Counted from the stretch's first letter, positions 40,250 to 63,333 are shown. The stretch is 64,000 nucleotides of DNA from Anisakis pegreffii (GCA_035041965.1 JAPYMA010003049.1:124001-188000); one strand, 5' to 3'. Notes: generated by a model not told the origin, from the sequence alone. Numbers and translations are program-made.

Positions 40250-41614
40250 ACTTTGGAATCTTTCCTTGAAATTTGCAATTGCACCACTTATTTGTGTAGG
40301 TAAAAACCTAACAGCGACATTGAACAGTTGGAAATTTTTACTGAATCATTCAGTAACAGATAGATATTTAAACAACATACGCCAATCAATTATAAAACAA
40401 GCTTCGGTAATGAGTATCCGTACATAAATTAAACTTAAATTACAAGGTTCATACGGGTTTCTTCAGCCAATTGAATCCGAGAACCGTTTTCAATCAGTCT
40501 AAATTGTTGATTCCTCCAGATCGTCAGAATGCATCAACAGTGGTTGATGCATTCTGATGATGTCAATGCATCAGAATTCGTTACTGTTCTCTTCACTGTC
40601 TTATTCTTACTGAAGGGTGATTTTTTCCAAATTCAATATGCTTCATGTTTGCAGAGGATATTGAGGTTTTCACGTTCTCCAAGAATCTATAAACTATTTT
40701 TATGTTGTCCAAAGACTTTATTGTTAATTAAATTATAGCATAATGCTTATGTCAGTAGCAATGACATATTATTGCGAACTCAACAATTCTTATAAGTAAT
40801 GAAAGTTCTTTTCTTAGGTTTCAGCTCCTATGGTTGGATAAGTATGATGCTGAGGGTAACTTATAATTAGTGTTTTGAACCATAAGTAGTGTTCTGTAGA
40901 CTACGCTGAGTGATTGAAAAATGAAGGAATAATTAAGAGATATTCTACTGCATGGATGAAGTTGCAATTATTTTTTAATGTGACGAGGATGAACGGAGAA
41001 TGCATGTATGGGGATAAGAGAAGATGATGGTTTGGAGTACCAACGAGCAGAAAAAAACTGTCATTGTAAAGAGTTGTAGATGAACTTTGGACGGAGATAG
41101 ATGCTTTTCTAGAAAATTGAATCATGAGAGATATAAATGGACCAATACTGTTGAGATAATCAAGCATCTGTTGAAGGTGACCACGGGATCTGACCATCAA
41201 TGTACAGGCTTCTAGTAGAACAAGTACGACAAGCTTCTGATGTAAAGATCTGTTTTCAAGCGATGCCATGAACAGAACACTATTAGATTACGACCTTGTC
41301 GTGTGTACAATAATTTGAATGAACCCAAGCTTGCCCGACGATGCCTCCTTGAGCCAAAAAGTTGCATGTTTTCATTCTCATGTAGATCTTTTCGATACTT
41401 ACGAAAAAAACAATAAGACACAAAGAAGAAATATAATCAAATTCACTTCTAAAATCCACCTTCGTAACAACAGTGCGATTAAGCATCTGAGATACACTGA
41501 TAATTGCCCACCACATGCGCCTAAGATACGGATATAAAATTCACAGCAACATTAATACTCAAACAAAATTAAATTCAAATTTTTCATCATATAAACGTGT
41601 TAATCAGTTTCAAT

Positions 41615-41620
41615 TTATTG
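41615..41620 (-). other. Candidate polyadenylation signal for WTAP
   Basis: AATAAA on the minus strand, about 280 nt beyond the WTAP stop. Positional support only. Confidence 0.3.
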
Positions 41621-41900
41621 TTACCGCATACAATGAAACCAGATGTGAAAAGAGTTAACTGAAAACATGTGGAAGTAGTACAGTATCCATTATAAATTCT
41701 ACACAATCGAATCGTTCTCCTCCTCTCTAATTCAAAGTTTGAAAAATTACGCGATAAAAAGACGAATGAAATACAAAGCTTTATAGAGTGATAATACTAA
41801 ACACCAAAATGAATGAATAAAAATTTTTTGAGATAAAGAATTCCGAGATCGATAACGACGTATACATATACCGTTCGTTTCAATATACACACAATCGAAT

Positions 41901-42440
41901 CTAATCACTTTCATCAGAAATATTAGCATGATGAATATTGGTATCATCTTCATTATCATTACCGTCGTGATCGTTATCGTTAGCAATGTTATCATCATGA
42001 CTTGAAGAAATTACGCTCACTTCATCAGGTTCACATTCATGTTCAGGACTAGACACTAAGATCACCTCTTCTTGGCATTCCGTATTTGACGAGTCCAACT
42101 TCACTCGTTTTGCACTCGTTTGACCATCACTCGTTTCAGCATCCATTTCGGGACTTGACACCATCACCATCTGCAAGCATTTGAATGAAAATAATGAAGC
42201 TGAATACAAGCTAGTTCGAAGCATTCCGAAACATTGCTTTCATGCCGCATGCTGCTGTTATCGGATAATAAATTTTGAGAGAGCTGACGGTTGACTAATT
42301 AAAGGCAAGACAGATCAAAAAAGGTTAGACACATACCTCATCTGCTGCTTTGTCTTCAGCTTTGTCTGATTCACCATCATCTTGATTATTTTCATCTGTA
42401 GAGAAAGGTAACTGAGATCATGAGAACATCGATAACAATG

Positions 42441-42531
<91 letters not shown>

Positions 42532-44050
42532 TCCCTCAAAAAATGATATTGCAAACCAGGTGTGCAATTTGAAGGTTGCGTGCGAGAGTCTGGTCGAGAT
42601 AGACTGGTCTTTAGGTCAGTTGAGGCAGCAGTCGTAATACCAGTAGACTCTCGTAAACGAGCATTCTCTTCTCGAAGCGTGACAAGTTCTGCCTGAACAC
42701 GACTCATCTCTTCATCATGCTCAGCTATCACGTCGTCCAAATCTGCATACCACTAATAATCCTTTCATGCAATACCCACTTTATCCGATGCTTACGGTAA
42801 GCTTATTTATGACTGTTGCTTAATAAATCAATTTATTACTCATATAAACGTTGAAAATAATCAGTTCGCACCTCTTTGTTTACGTCGGAGACCATCAACA
42901 GTTTTCTGGCTGTATGCGAGAAGAGTTTCGAGACGAGCAAGCCTATGTGTTAACGTTTTTGCTTCCAGCAACTGCTCCTCTAGACTCCTACATTTCGCCG
43001 CTAATTTCTTGCTTTCTGCACTAAAACAAAATCAGATCAATATTAGAATTTCAAATTGATTAAAACAATCCCTTGAGTCCCTAAATCGGCTACTTTCAGC
43101 TTCATCAGAATAAGATTTAATCTTAGTCTGTAACGGTTTCAAAATGAATAAGCATGAGGAAAAACGCAAGTGAGGACGGACCAGTCACAAATGATCATCA
43201 CTAACAGGATATGCAAAAAGCTCAAAAGTCCAAAAGACGCAGCTGATGTGACCAACAACAAACAACGACTTACTTGCCAGCCGGAGCTTTAATACTTTTC
43301 AATTCCAGTTTGGCTGATTTTGCTTCTTTACGCGAAGCTCGAAGTTCACTTCTCATGGCAGCAAACACAACTCCAATCGAATGATCCATCATTGCGTTAT
43401 CAAGTTTATTGACATCCGCAGCATTCTTATCATGTGTCCAATCACGTTCTGCCTTCAACATAATCACTGCGTACAATCAATCGTGTACATTCACTCCTTA
43501 AAAATAAGAACTGACCATAACTTCTTCGAACTGCTTTTCTTTAACGGCCAGCCGGAGAACGGCTAGATTTTCACGTCGTTTCGCTACTTTCAGCTGTTCT
43601 TTCAGTTCATTTATTTCACTGGATTTGTTTAATTCTTGGCGTGAGCGAGAAGTGTTGATAATCCTTAAAAAGTCATCCATATCTCCTGTTCATTGTTACT
43701 ATGAACTAATAAAAACCAAGTTCTGTAGTTCTTGCTAAATCGTTTTACTATTTCAAATTTAACCAAAACCAGTCATACGCGTGTATATAATTGGTGAAAT
43801 ATGTCATGTGTTTGAAACTCTTCAGATATATGCTGAACTTATAAGATGAACGTATCTTTCTAATTCAAAGGAATATTCCGCAGAAACTTATCAAATCTAA
43901 AAAGTTTAGAGTGATGGATAACTATCCTAACTTTTGGATAAGTTCTTCTTTCGAAAGTGATTGGAGAGTTGTCAATAAATCATTTTCGCCATTTTTTGAA
44001 GGTGCCAACGATGAAGCTACATCAGCGCAAGACACAGACGCTCCTTCCAT
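41901..44050 (-). CDS. WTAP / FL(2)D-like m6A writer-complex subunit
   Basis: WTAP (fly Fl(2)d) is a nuclear coiled-coil adaptor that places the METTL3-METTL14 methyltransferase at splicing speckles and acts in splicing. Minus-strand exons: 44050-43932, 43663-43512, 43466-43274, 43020-42872, 42742-42557, 42395-42337, 42170-41901; 1128 nt, about 375 aa, close to the usual length, with every phase agreeing. Family marks are a KEELI segment near the N-terminus, KRRENLAVLRLAVKEKQ in exon 2 (the conserved R-R-E-N-x-L-x-x-R-L-A-x-K-E block), an exon 3 segment corresponding to the family's D-P-x-I-N-x-x-F-x-x-M-K region (DHSIGVVFAAMRSEL), KKLAAKCRSLEEQL, and LDDVIAEHDEEM. The C-terminal third is acidic, Ser/Asp-rich and disordered, with a basic KRVKLD that may be a nuclear signal. 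The ATG lies 16 nt inside an AG acceptor (44067-44068), so a 5' noncoding exon or a spliced leader is likely. The exon 2 donor (GTTCTT) is the weakest junction. Confidence 0.75.
42442..42532 (+). repeat. (TA)n microsatellite in WTAP intron
   Basis: About 90 bases of TA repeat with one G interruption near 42513. It starts only about 24 nt downstream (in the gene's direction) of the WTAP exon 5 donor, inside the intron before exon 6. Confidence 0.95.
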
Positions 44051-44195
44051 TGGATTAACTGCTTTCCTGTAATTCACGTTCAACATAACGTTAATCAAAT
44101 AATAAGAATTCTAACACGAGTCAATGAATAATGTATGATTCGGCACTTCAGCAAAAAAGCAATGAAAGAAAATATTCGCACAAAAAAATCACTGA

Positions 44196-44249
44196 ATATC
44201 AGCACTGAAAGATATCAGCACTGAAAAACACTGAGATATCAGCACTGAA
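44196..44249 (+). repeat. 14-bp tandem/dispersed repeat ATATCAGCACTGAA
   Basis: Three exact copies start at 44196, 44212 and 44236, separated by 2 and 10 bases. They lie about 150 bp upstream of the WTAP coding start, in its likely promoter region. This could be a simple slippage product or a cluster of identical binding sites; the sequence alone cannot decide. Confidence 0.7.
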
Positions 44250-45532
44250 TATCATGTATTCATTCATATTTAGTGAATAATAAGGCGTACGAACAGTTCG
44301 CCAAGTACGAGCGGAGTGGTAGTTCGCCAAGTGACGGAACTCGGTTTCTTATTTAAGAGGAATTCAGAAATGTGAATTTCTTATCCATTGAACGGGAATA
44401 AATCCTGGAAATTTATGTATCGTTTTGTAGCGCAGATACAGGAAAATAAAACATGATGTATAGATTTGCTAGAAACAAAGGTATGTTCAAGAATTTCTAT
44501 TTCACTTTGAGTGCAAAAGTTCAAGAAATAATTTGAATTGTTACCCAAGCGACAGGGAAAATTTATGATCATGATATATACTATCTTGTAGCTGAGATTG
44601 AGTACTATAGAAATCTGGTTCAAACATTGAAATCAGTTGCTAAGTTACGAGAGTTTTACCACTTGGTGTAATCAATGGTGATGTTCAATAGTCACAATTG
44701 GCGTGCATACTGGAGGAATTGAAATTCTTTCTGACAATATCTTAACTGTTTCTGTGAAAAACTTGAGAGGATTAATCTTCACTTGCTTATATCAGAGATG
44801 AAAGGAAAACAAACATATTCATCGATAAATTGACAAATCTAATACAGACATACCAGCTTAGTGATATTTTTCTAATTGAGCAAGATTTGTAAATTGAGAT
44901 GGCTATCGGAAATCAATACAGTCTATCCACTCATATCCAAATCCTCCCATATCCGAATGATAGAGAAACAAGGGGATAGCGTGTAATGAGTGAATATAAT
45001 GAAGATTTGGATCAAGACGTTTATATTAGATTCAGTCAAAAGTGAGAAAGATGCTTGAAGGTATCTGCTTTAATCTTAAGAGAAGAAGTTAAGTACTTCT
45101 ATAATTTGTTTCATTTCTATTCTGGTGGACATAATCATGTTTCGGCTAGTTCCAGCTGGCAATGCAGGTTTTGTAAACGTCAACTGACAGCGTTCAGAAC
45201 GCTGTTAAGTGCTGACAATGATGGTGAAGAAAAAATTCGTTGATGCATCTGACAACACAACCAAAAAAAGAAAATACATCTCGATCAAATTTTCAAAACG
45301 GATATGATAAACTACTGATATAGCATGCTACTTCAAAGAACGTTAGCAGGTCAATCCGAATAAATAGTAAAATGTTTCTCCGCACTTCCACATTCAACAG
45401 TTCATCGAAATCGTCGAACTTTATTAGCATCGCAAACAAATGATATTAGAGCATAAAAAGATTGAAAAGTATTTTTCTTTTTCTGTTTGCGTGATTGATG
45501 TACTGCTTATGAATCACATCCTTACCTCTCAG

Positions 45533-45906
45533 CTTGATGAATATGCTATGGAAGATCGTTTCGCAAAACTCAACTCAATTGATGGTTCGTTATCCGAACA
45601 TTTCGATGACCCAAAATCCAAAGGGGAACACAGTAAATTACGTCGAGAGAGTGGAAGCATGCCGATGAATGTTCAAGCACCAGATTTTGCTTTGATAAGA
45701 TTCACGTCACAACCGTTGCAATAATCCACCACCGCGCAGAAACTCCTCTCGACGGCATCAATCATCACGATGAGTCGTCACGGAAGGAGGCTCCATTCTC
45801 AGAAAGTTCGCCGTGCCCGCAAGAAAGTTTAATTCAATGCACACAGGTACCATTCATTTTAATTAGTTTATACAACTGCCATTCAGACGTTAAAATCCAC
45901 GTTTAG
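45533..45906 (+). CDS. Candidate unrecognised coding segment, two overlapping frames
   Basis: After a good acceptor (CCTTACCTCTCAG, ending 45532) a frame runs to a stop at 45724 and contains MEDRFAKLNSIDGSLSEHF. A second frame, open from 45637 to 45906 without an ATG, contains HHRAETPLDGINHHDESSRK and could end at a GTACCA donor after 45846. Both frames have protein-like composition and this segment has higher GC than its surroundings. One reading is a single gene broken by a frameshift; another is alternative or coincidental frames. No family recognised, no start exon found. Confidence 0.22.
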
Positions 45907-46840
45907 GGCTTACTGCGTCTTCTTCAGGTTTTATGGGCATATCAACACTATTTCTCATACATTCTTCTATAATCAATCCATTAAGGACTGAAATCTCTTC
46001 CGCATTTTTCACTTTACTTTTATCCAGCTGTGTCGTGATGATAAACAAAACATAAACATCCAATAATAAAATTGTTATATTTGTCATAAGATATCAAATC
46101 TTCGAATGCGGATGGTTGCGCCGGCCAACTTTATTTCCTGACAAACCTGAAAAGATTTAACATGCAGTCCAATATCGCATTCGCAACACTTTTCCCTTGC
46201 ACTTTCATCAAAAACTGCAGTTATTATTTGTTTTTCCATATCCGTAAACTGGATTAAATGAGCAGTTGCTTAAGTCCCAATAACAATCCAAGTACGTCTA
46301 TTCAAAACAACTGTGAATGATCTCCAATGGTAACCAATGATATGCAGAATTTCGATTAATTTTGTTAAGCAGTCATTCAGAATTTGAACCTAATGATCGT
46401 TTTTTCTGTGTTGTTCTTCTAGACGTTTGACGATTCCATCACCGAACTGAACTCCGGAACTTAGATAAGTTTTCGAAAGAATATCTTACAATTAATCATT
46501 CGTCAATTTTTGGTTAAATTTCAAACTGAGTATTCTCTTTTGTTGGCGTGTAACGTTCTCTTTTGTAATATTCACGTTGACCGTGTCTGAAGCCAGGTCT
46601 CTTATAACAGAGCCTTCATAAGCTAATACCCCTATGATCTGTTCCCTTCCAGATGTAATCCGGGACGTTCATATATGTTATGAAATGCATTAAAGTTAGT
46701 ATTCTGCGGTCGTCAATCCTCACCAAAAGTGCACGCAAGAGATCATCAGCGATATTCGGTTTCAGTTTCTTCAGTGCATCAACGAAGAACTTTAGCGGTT
46801 TATCTGTTTTGAACATGTCAATATATCGATGATATACCAT
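45890..46840 (-). CDS. Candidate unrecognised small gene
   Basis: On the minus strand an ATG at 46840 opens a 39-codon exon (to 46724) that includes FKTDKPLKFFVDALKKLKP and ends at a strong GTGAGG donor in phase 0. Further along, a frame at about 46597-46510 reads RPGFRHGQREYYKRERYTP. The last segment, 46027-45890, follows an acceptor and reads ...NGLIIEECMRNSVDMPI... to a stop. The exon join between them is not settled: an intermediate acceptor near 46151 gives frames that stop early. The peptide composition is protein-like but I do not recognise the family. It may be two separate things. Confidence 0.3.
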
Positions 46841-46964
46841 GAATCATCTTTTCATTACCATCTGGGTAATAAATAACAAATATGATTGCATTTGAATGAG
46901 TTGGAAATGATTTCTGATGGTTATACAACCAAATTCATACAAAATGACTTGTATTACAAATTCC

Positions 46965-47565
46965 GGAAACCCTGTGAGTCCCGGAAATATGAATCCCCGG
47001 ATCGGAAATCAAAAGTCCGGATTTGGAATCCCCAGGATCCTGTGCAAACACTATGTATAACTCGGCAGAGAGTCATACGAAGCACAAAAGGAAAAAACCA
47101 TAACCATAATGAAACTGAATAACATGCACAATTAGGCAGCAAAATACAGAGTGTAGAACTGCTAGTTCTGGGACACCGTACCGCACCAAGATTTGCCGGG
47201 TATTTGCTCGGCCCGTCACGTCTTGGTACGCTTCAATAAGTGCTTGTACGACCTGGCAAATCTTGCCTTGGCTCGACACGGCAAATCTTGCTTCAGCTGG
47301 GCAACGGCATTTGCACAGTCCCACAAAATAATAGGTAATCGCCAAAACCTACTTTCAATGCCTGCACCTCTGCACAAATATGCACAACTATACTCACCTG
47401 ATTGTTTTAATACTACACTTACCTCCCTCTTTGTCATCATGCATGCATATGAAATCGTTTGTTCATATGTTTATAGGTCCGCATGCAATCCACAGCAACT
47501 AAGCCCCAAGTTCGGTGGGCCACCCGCATCGCTAGGTAATGGACCCTAAGCTTTGCATGGATTTG
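46965..47565. repeat. Cluster of GC-richer inverted-repeat remnants
   Basis: Three repeat-like segments lie side by side. At about 46970-47060 CCGG-centred words (TTCCGGAAA, CCCGGAAAT, CCCCGGATCGG, GTCCGGATT) recur. At about 47185-47300 CAAGATTTGCCGG is inverted as GGCAAATCTTGCC, with a third copy shortly after. At about 47480-47560 GCATGCAA is inverted as TTTGCATG. The block is much richer in GC than its flanks and its open frames are not protein-like. It is probably nested old mobile elements. Confidence 0.4.
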
Positions 47566-48383
47566 CGAGACCATTTGAATTACCAAAGACCCACACCCGC
47601 TTCAGTTCTACATCTCTACGGCCCCGCTTACTAATCTCTTTTTATTTTTTAAATCCCTGTTATTATAATCGTTATTATTGATTTAAGTAACACCAGTATT
47701 CTTATCGTTATCATTGTATACTTTGTGGTTGCATCATTTCATTTCCATTAACAGTATTTTGTTATTTTTCAATTCGTCATTGTTCTCGATAATGAATTGG
47801 ATCTCAACCAATGTAAGCTGAAAATGTATATGGAAACAATTCGATGAGAATGCGTTTTAAAAGATGCAGTTACATCATTAACGTCACCATTTTTTGTGAA
47901 TATTGAATTGTTCGATGCAAATTTGTTTGTTTTTTTCACACATCGTTTTGCTTTTCTCAAAGCCATTTTCATCGAAAACATCTATGTGATTGTTGAGAAA
48001 TATTGCTTATCCTTTGAAATTATCGATCTGTTCAGTTCAAAATGATAAATTTCCGTTGCTTCATCGGAAAGATTAAGATAAACAGAAGGTAACCGTATAA
48101 GATTAAGATAGATGCGAAGAGTTAGGGTACTTGTTGTTCATGATTGATGATTGATGCTTTAGGCATAATTTTATGATGATCAGTGGTCATATTATTCAAA
48201 TAAGACAATTCAAAAACGATTGTGTTACGTCGGCAGTGTTGTTTAAAACATATGAATCATAGATGTAATGCAAGGGTCGCAGATGATTTTGTAGCTACGT
48301 CCGTATTATATGTATGTTCATTGCCACTGTGAAATTCATATTCGTCGAACATCTAAGCGATGTGTTTTGTTCGATGATTTCAG

Positions 48384-48858
48384 CAAGAAAACTGTGGACT
48401 ATGCAGAAGCTGAATGGGATAAACGTGTTCAGATTTGATATTGATCATATCAAAACAAGCAGCATATAGCGAGCAGTAATCACTTATTAACTCCTCGTTG
48501 CTATATGTTAATATAATGAATCACTTTCGTGTTTTGTTGCTCAGTGTCATTCGAATTCCGCGGATCTATTCAGTTCGATGATGAACGCTCGTATTACTAC
48601 TTCGGTAAATTTTGTTTATTTTCCTTTTCTCAAAACGTCATTTGATTTTTAGCGCAACCATCAATGTGGCTTATGAATATCGAGTGCTGAGAAGAGAGGA
48701 GTGTAATATATATAATTACTTGGTGTGCAAATTTTCACATTAATTGAAAGGTGAGATTAAACCAATATTATTATTGTTTTACGAAACAATTCCCAATTTT
48801 TTCATCTCGTTTCTTTGGTGTACCATTTTCAGTTCCGCAGCATTTCCTATTATTATAA
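48384..48858 (+). CDS. 3' exons of a small unrecognised gene (5' end not found)
   Basis: Three short exons join in phase. Exon 48384-48424, after the acceptor TGATTTCAG, reads KKTVDYAEAEWDK. Exon 48545-48604 reads SFEFRGSIQFDDERSYYYFG and is followed by GTAAAT. Exon 48833-48858, after CATTTTCAG, reads VPQHFLLL and a stop. The donor of the first exon (GTGTTC) is weak. The stop lies only about 115 bp before the ROCK start on the same strand. I do not recognise the protein, and upstream exons should lie in 47.6-48.4 kb. The composition of acids and aromatics argues for real coding sequence. Confidence 0.35.
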
Positions 48859-48973
48859 TAGTTTTGTCCCCCTAAAGGAATGAGAAGAGCATCTTTGTAA
48901 GGAATTATGGAAAGTTGAAAATATTGCGTCGTTTGATGATTAAGGATTGAAAGTGATATTCATTTTAAAATCG

Positions 48974-59967
<10,994 letters not shown>

Positions 59968-62900
59968 AACTGCAAGGATTTTTATGCTTTATACATTTAA
60001 AGTATTATTTATATATTTCTTTATCTTCCTTCGTCATTATACTATTGTTTCATTGGGTAGGTTGTGCTCTTATTATTCGTTCTGGACTGTTGCTGCTGTC
60101 GCGTGCGCTGCTCACTTTAGCGTTGTTTCATACAAGATTATCCATTTGTAATAACAGTTCACTTATTATTGCATTTTAATTATATTCTGGCATCGATCAG
60201 TTGTGCACTACAATTAGTGGTATATAATCGCAGTTTGATTTTTTTATTCTTCTTTTTAACAAAGTGCATTCATTCCGTCTAGCGCGGGTTTAATTTCGTC
60301 TTTATTTTATTTTTTCTCGTGTTTTGTGATTTTTTTTAAATGTGTTTACAAGTAACTGATAAAAGGTAAACCCGGCTTCGTCATCACCGATTTTCGCAAC
60401 TTTTTTAGTTGGTTTTCAACGACGACCATAAAATATCACCCATAGATAGATTTTAATTTGGAAATTGATTTTTCCTGTTACTGAGGTGATGAGTGGCTTC
60501 GGAAGGCCCCTGATGCGCAGTATTTGTGGTCTAGTGGTTAGGACACCAGCATCTGATCACTGCAGCCAATAGTTTTCATTTCCTTTGCACTCGTGCGACT
60601 TGATTTATTGCTGCCTAAATCACTTTTTCCACAGTTTAATGGTTATCTTCTTTTTTTTTGTTTGAGGAGAGAGAAGATAGTTGTTGAATTGCGGATATTC
60701 GAAGCTGTTTTCAGTTGAGGGGAGAGAAAATGCCGTTTATTGTGAAGGTTTGGAATCACAATAAATAGTAATTGAACTGGAAAGTAGAAATGGGTATGGA
60801 CATAGTGATAGAAGATAATGTATCCGAAACGTAATGAAATGATGCTGAAATGGTTGATGACTCAAGACGACTGGACAGTTGGTTCTTTCAAAAGTTCGAA
60901 GATAGCACGCATCGTATTTATAGTGAGAACACAGAAATTTTTCGTATTGCGAACATTATAATAATGCTTACTTGCTGGATTCATCCTTCTTTTTACATAT
61001 TCCATGCGCGAATGTCACCTTATTGAATGCTTCTTAAAAATTTGGATATGTCGGTGCAAGGATTCCAAGGATATACTATTACGTTTTCATAAAATGGCGT
61101 ACTTAACTGATTAGAAACAAGGGAATACAATCTAATGCAATTTTCTCGCAGTTCTCATGTTCTATGTGTCAGATAATAGTTTTAGACATCGGAAACTAAT
61201 AGTTGTGAGATGTAGCAAAGTATTTTTTGATATGTCGCCAGAAGTACACATGAAGTATTTGGCGCATTGATGTGCGTTTCGGAAGTATTATCTTGAATTT
61301 ATGATTGTTTTGTTACTCCTAGAAGATAAATTTAGATTCCCCCAACAGCCAACGTCGCTATTCACAAAAATGGTATTGAGAGGCGGGTTGTCACGTTAGG
61401 TGAAAATGCAAAAGCAACTGACGATATTCTGTATCGATGGCCAGAATGTGATATTTTTACCGCTACACAAAACTTACAAAGGCGTCCGTCATTTCGATAA
61501 TAGGAAAAGTCAATTTTAGACACATCTGTTGGCCTGAAATGGAGATTCTAAGACTGGCCTTTTACAGTTGTACTCAAGGCGTCGATCAGAATTTACCACT
61601 AGAAAATTGCGAAAAAATGATGAAGATGATGTCTTGACCTGAACCTGTCAATTATGTCGAATTTCAATCAGGTGGAGAAAGAAGCATGTGCTGTTAAGTT
61701 GTTTTTTTTGAGTAACTGCTGCAAAAAAAAACTTGCTGACAATGAAACACTCAATGTTTTTGGTATCTGATCGTTTTTCTAAGAATTCGTTAAGTGTTGA
61801 TGAAGAACGAAAGTAGTCATATTTGAAGAATATGACACACTTCAATGGATGGTTGTGATTGCTCAATTTTCAATGTTTCCTTATTTCAAGCATGCAAAAA
61901 GGATTGTTTCATTATGAGGTAAAATTGGATTTTGCACGATTGAGTTTTTGAGAATGTTTTCAAAACTGATATGAGAAGTTTGTATTTCAAAGCACTTCAT
62001 TGTTGAGAATTACGATTAAGATGTGGATAGCGATTGTTTTGGATACACGTTTTAAATGTTATCATCGTTCGTTCATCACCGATCGTTTGAATATATTATA
62101 TTTCGACTCATTTGTTTCATACTGATTCATTATCTTTCTTGTTGATCTTATTTATTGAAAATTCTTTACTACGGATTATCGCATCGCTTTCAAACGTTTC
62201 ATTTCTTCTGCTTACTGTTTCCGAACGTGTTTTTTACTTGTTGCTTCTTTATAATAATGTTCTAATAATATTTGTAATAATAATCATATTTCTTGTTGCT
62301 TTTATCGACTACGGTTTGTGTCATTTTTCAAGTTGATTACTTTTCATTGTTTTTGTTTTATTATCCTCATTATTTCTGTTGTGCTCATGTGATCAATATA
62401 ATCATTAAAACGCTATAAATTTGTTCTAATTGATAGCGATTTTACTGTCTGTTTAATTGTAAGTGGCAATATTATTCGATATCAATGAGCAATTATCTCA
62501 TTATTCTTTCACTCAAATATTTCTTACAAATGTGATTCTAAATATATTCTTATTATTGCTATGTTATAATGTCAATTAATCTTTTAATTAATTTTATCCG
62601 AAAATTTCATGAAACTGAGCGATTGATTGGTTGAAACATGGTGTTTTCGTGCGAACTTTACGGCATTGCACTTAATTGCAGATTGCGTATTACTTCTTAT
62701 CGCAAACGTATCATGAAATGAAATACGATTCATTCAGTCGTTTGAATTTGGTTTCTTCATTGTCAAATAAACCATTCATTTTATATGTGGACAGCGATGA
62801 CGACTTTTCGTTTGTGTTCTATTTGGTGTCATCACATATGCATACTTTCATTTCAGTTCATCATTAATCCCTTTTCTGGTAATAAAATTTAAATATCATA

Positions 62901-63333
62901 TGAAATGTGCAGTAATCTGACTGTTTCTCGTCAGTACTGCAATTATTTTTGTATTATCCAATGAAATGATCTTTTCAAAAATCTATATGCAGCTGATGGT
63001 GATTTTGGATGTCTAGAAATGAGTCCTTATTAATTTATTATCTTATCCTTATTGTTAAATGATTATAGCATTGATTGATGAATTGTGCTTTGGACTTATT
63101 CGATTGAGTTATGACGTTTTTGCTGATTTTTGCTAGGATTTCGAGATCATATTAGGATGACGATAATAATAATAGCAAAGCTAATTGTTGTTTGGTATTG
63201 TTTAAATGAAACGGAAGCGTTAACCAAATAAATTTGAAGAAATTTTTGAATACGCGACTGTTCTTCATTGCAATGATAATGGTAATTAAGTACGACATTC
63301 ATCAGATATAGCTGGTTGATAGTGCAAGAGAAT
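59968..63333. other. Interval between ROCK and LST8
   Basis: No protein-coding gene seen in 3.4 kb. The start holds the ROCK 3' untranslated region. A tRNA-Glu-like A-box stretch lies at 60520-60545 without a B box. The right part (about 62.0-62.9 kb) is T-rich and gives long leucine/phenylalanine open frames on the + strand with no protein-like pattern. Confidence 0.55.
60760..60765 (+). other. Candidate polyadenylation signal AATAAA for ROCK
   Basis: The first clear AATAAA I find after the ROCK stop, about 790 nt downstream. Variant signals closer to the stop are possible. Confidence 0.25.

Noticed and set aside
42441..42540. WTAP exon 5 running on into an Ile-Tyr tail
   Set aside because: A phase-1 donor at 42556 joins perfectly to the next acidic exon; the tail is the intronic TA repeat.
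45768..45833. Twenty-codon basic frame MSRHGRRLHSQKVRRARKK
   Set aside because: Looks like a tiny ribosomal protein at first sight but does not match L41; it lies inside a longer open frame in another phase.
62112..62336. Hydrophobic 74-codon open frame on the + strand
   Set aside because: Leucine/phenylalanine content reflects T-rich DNA; no start context or conservation is visible.
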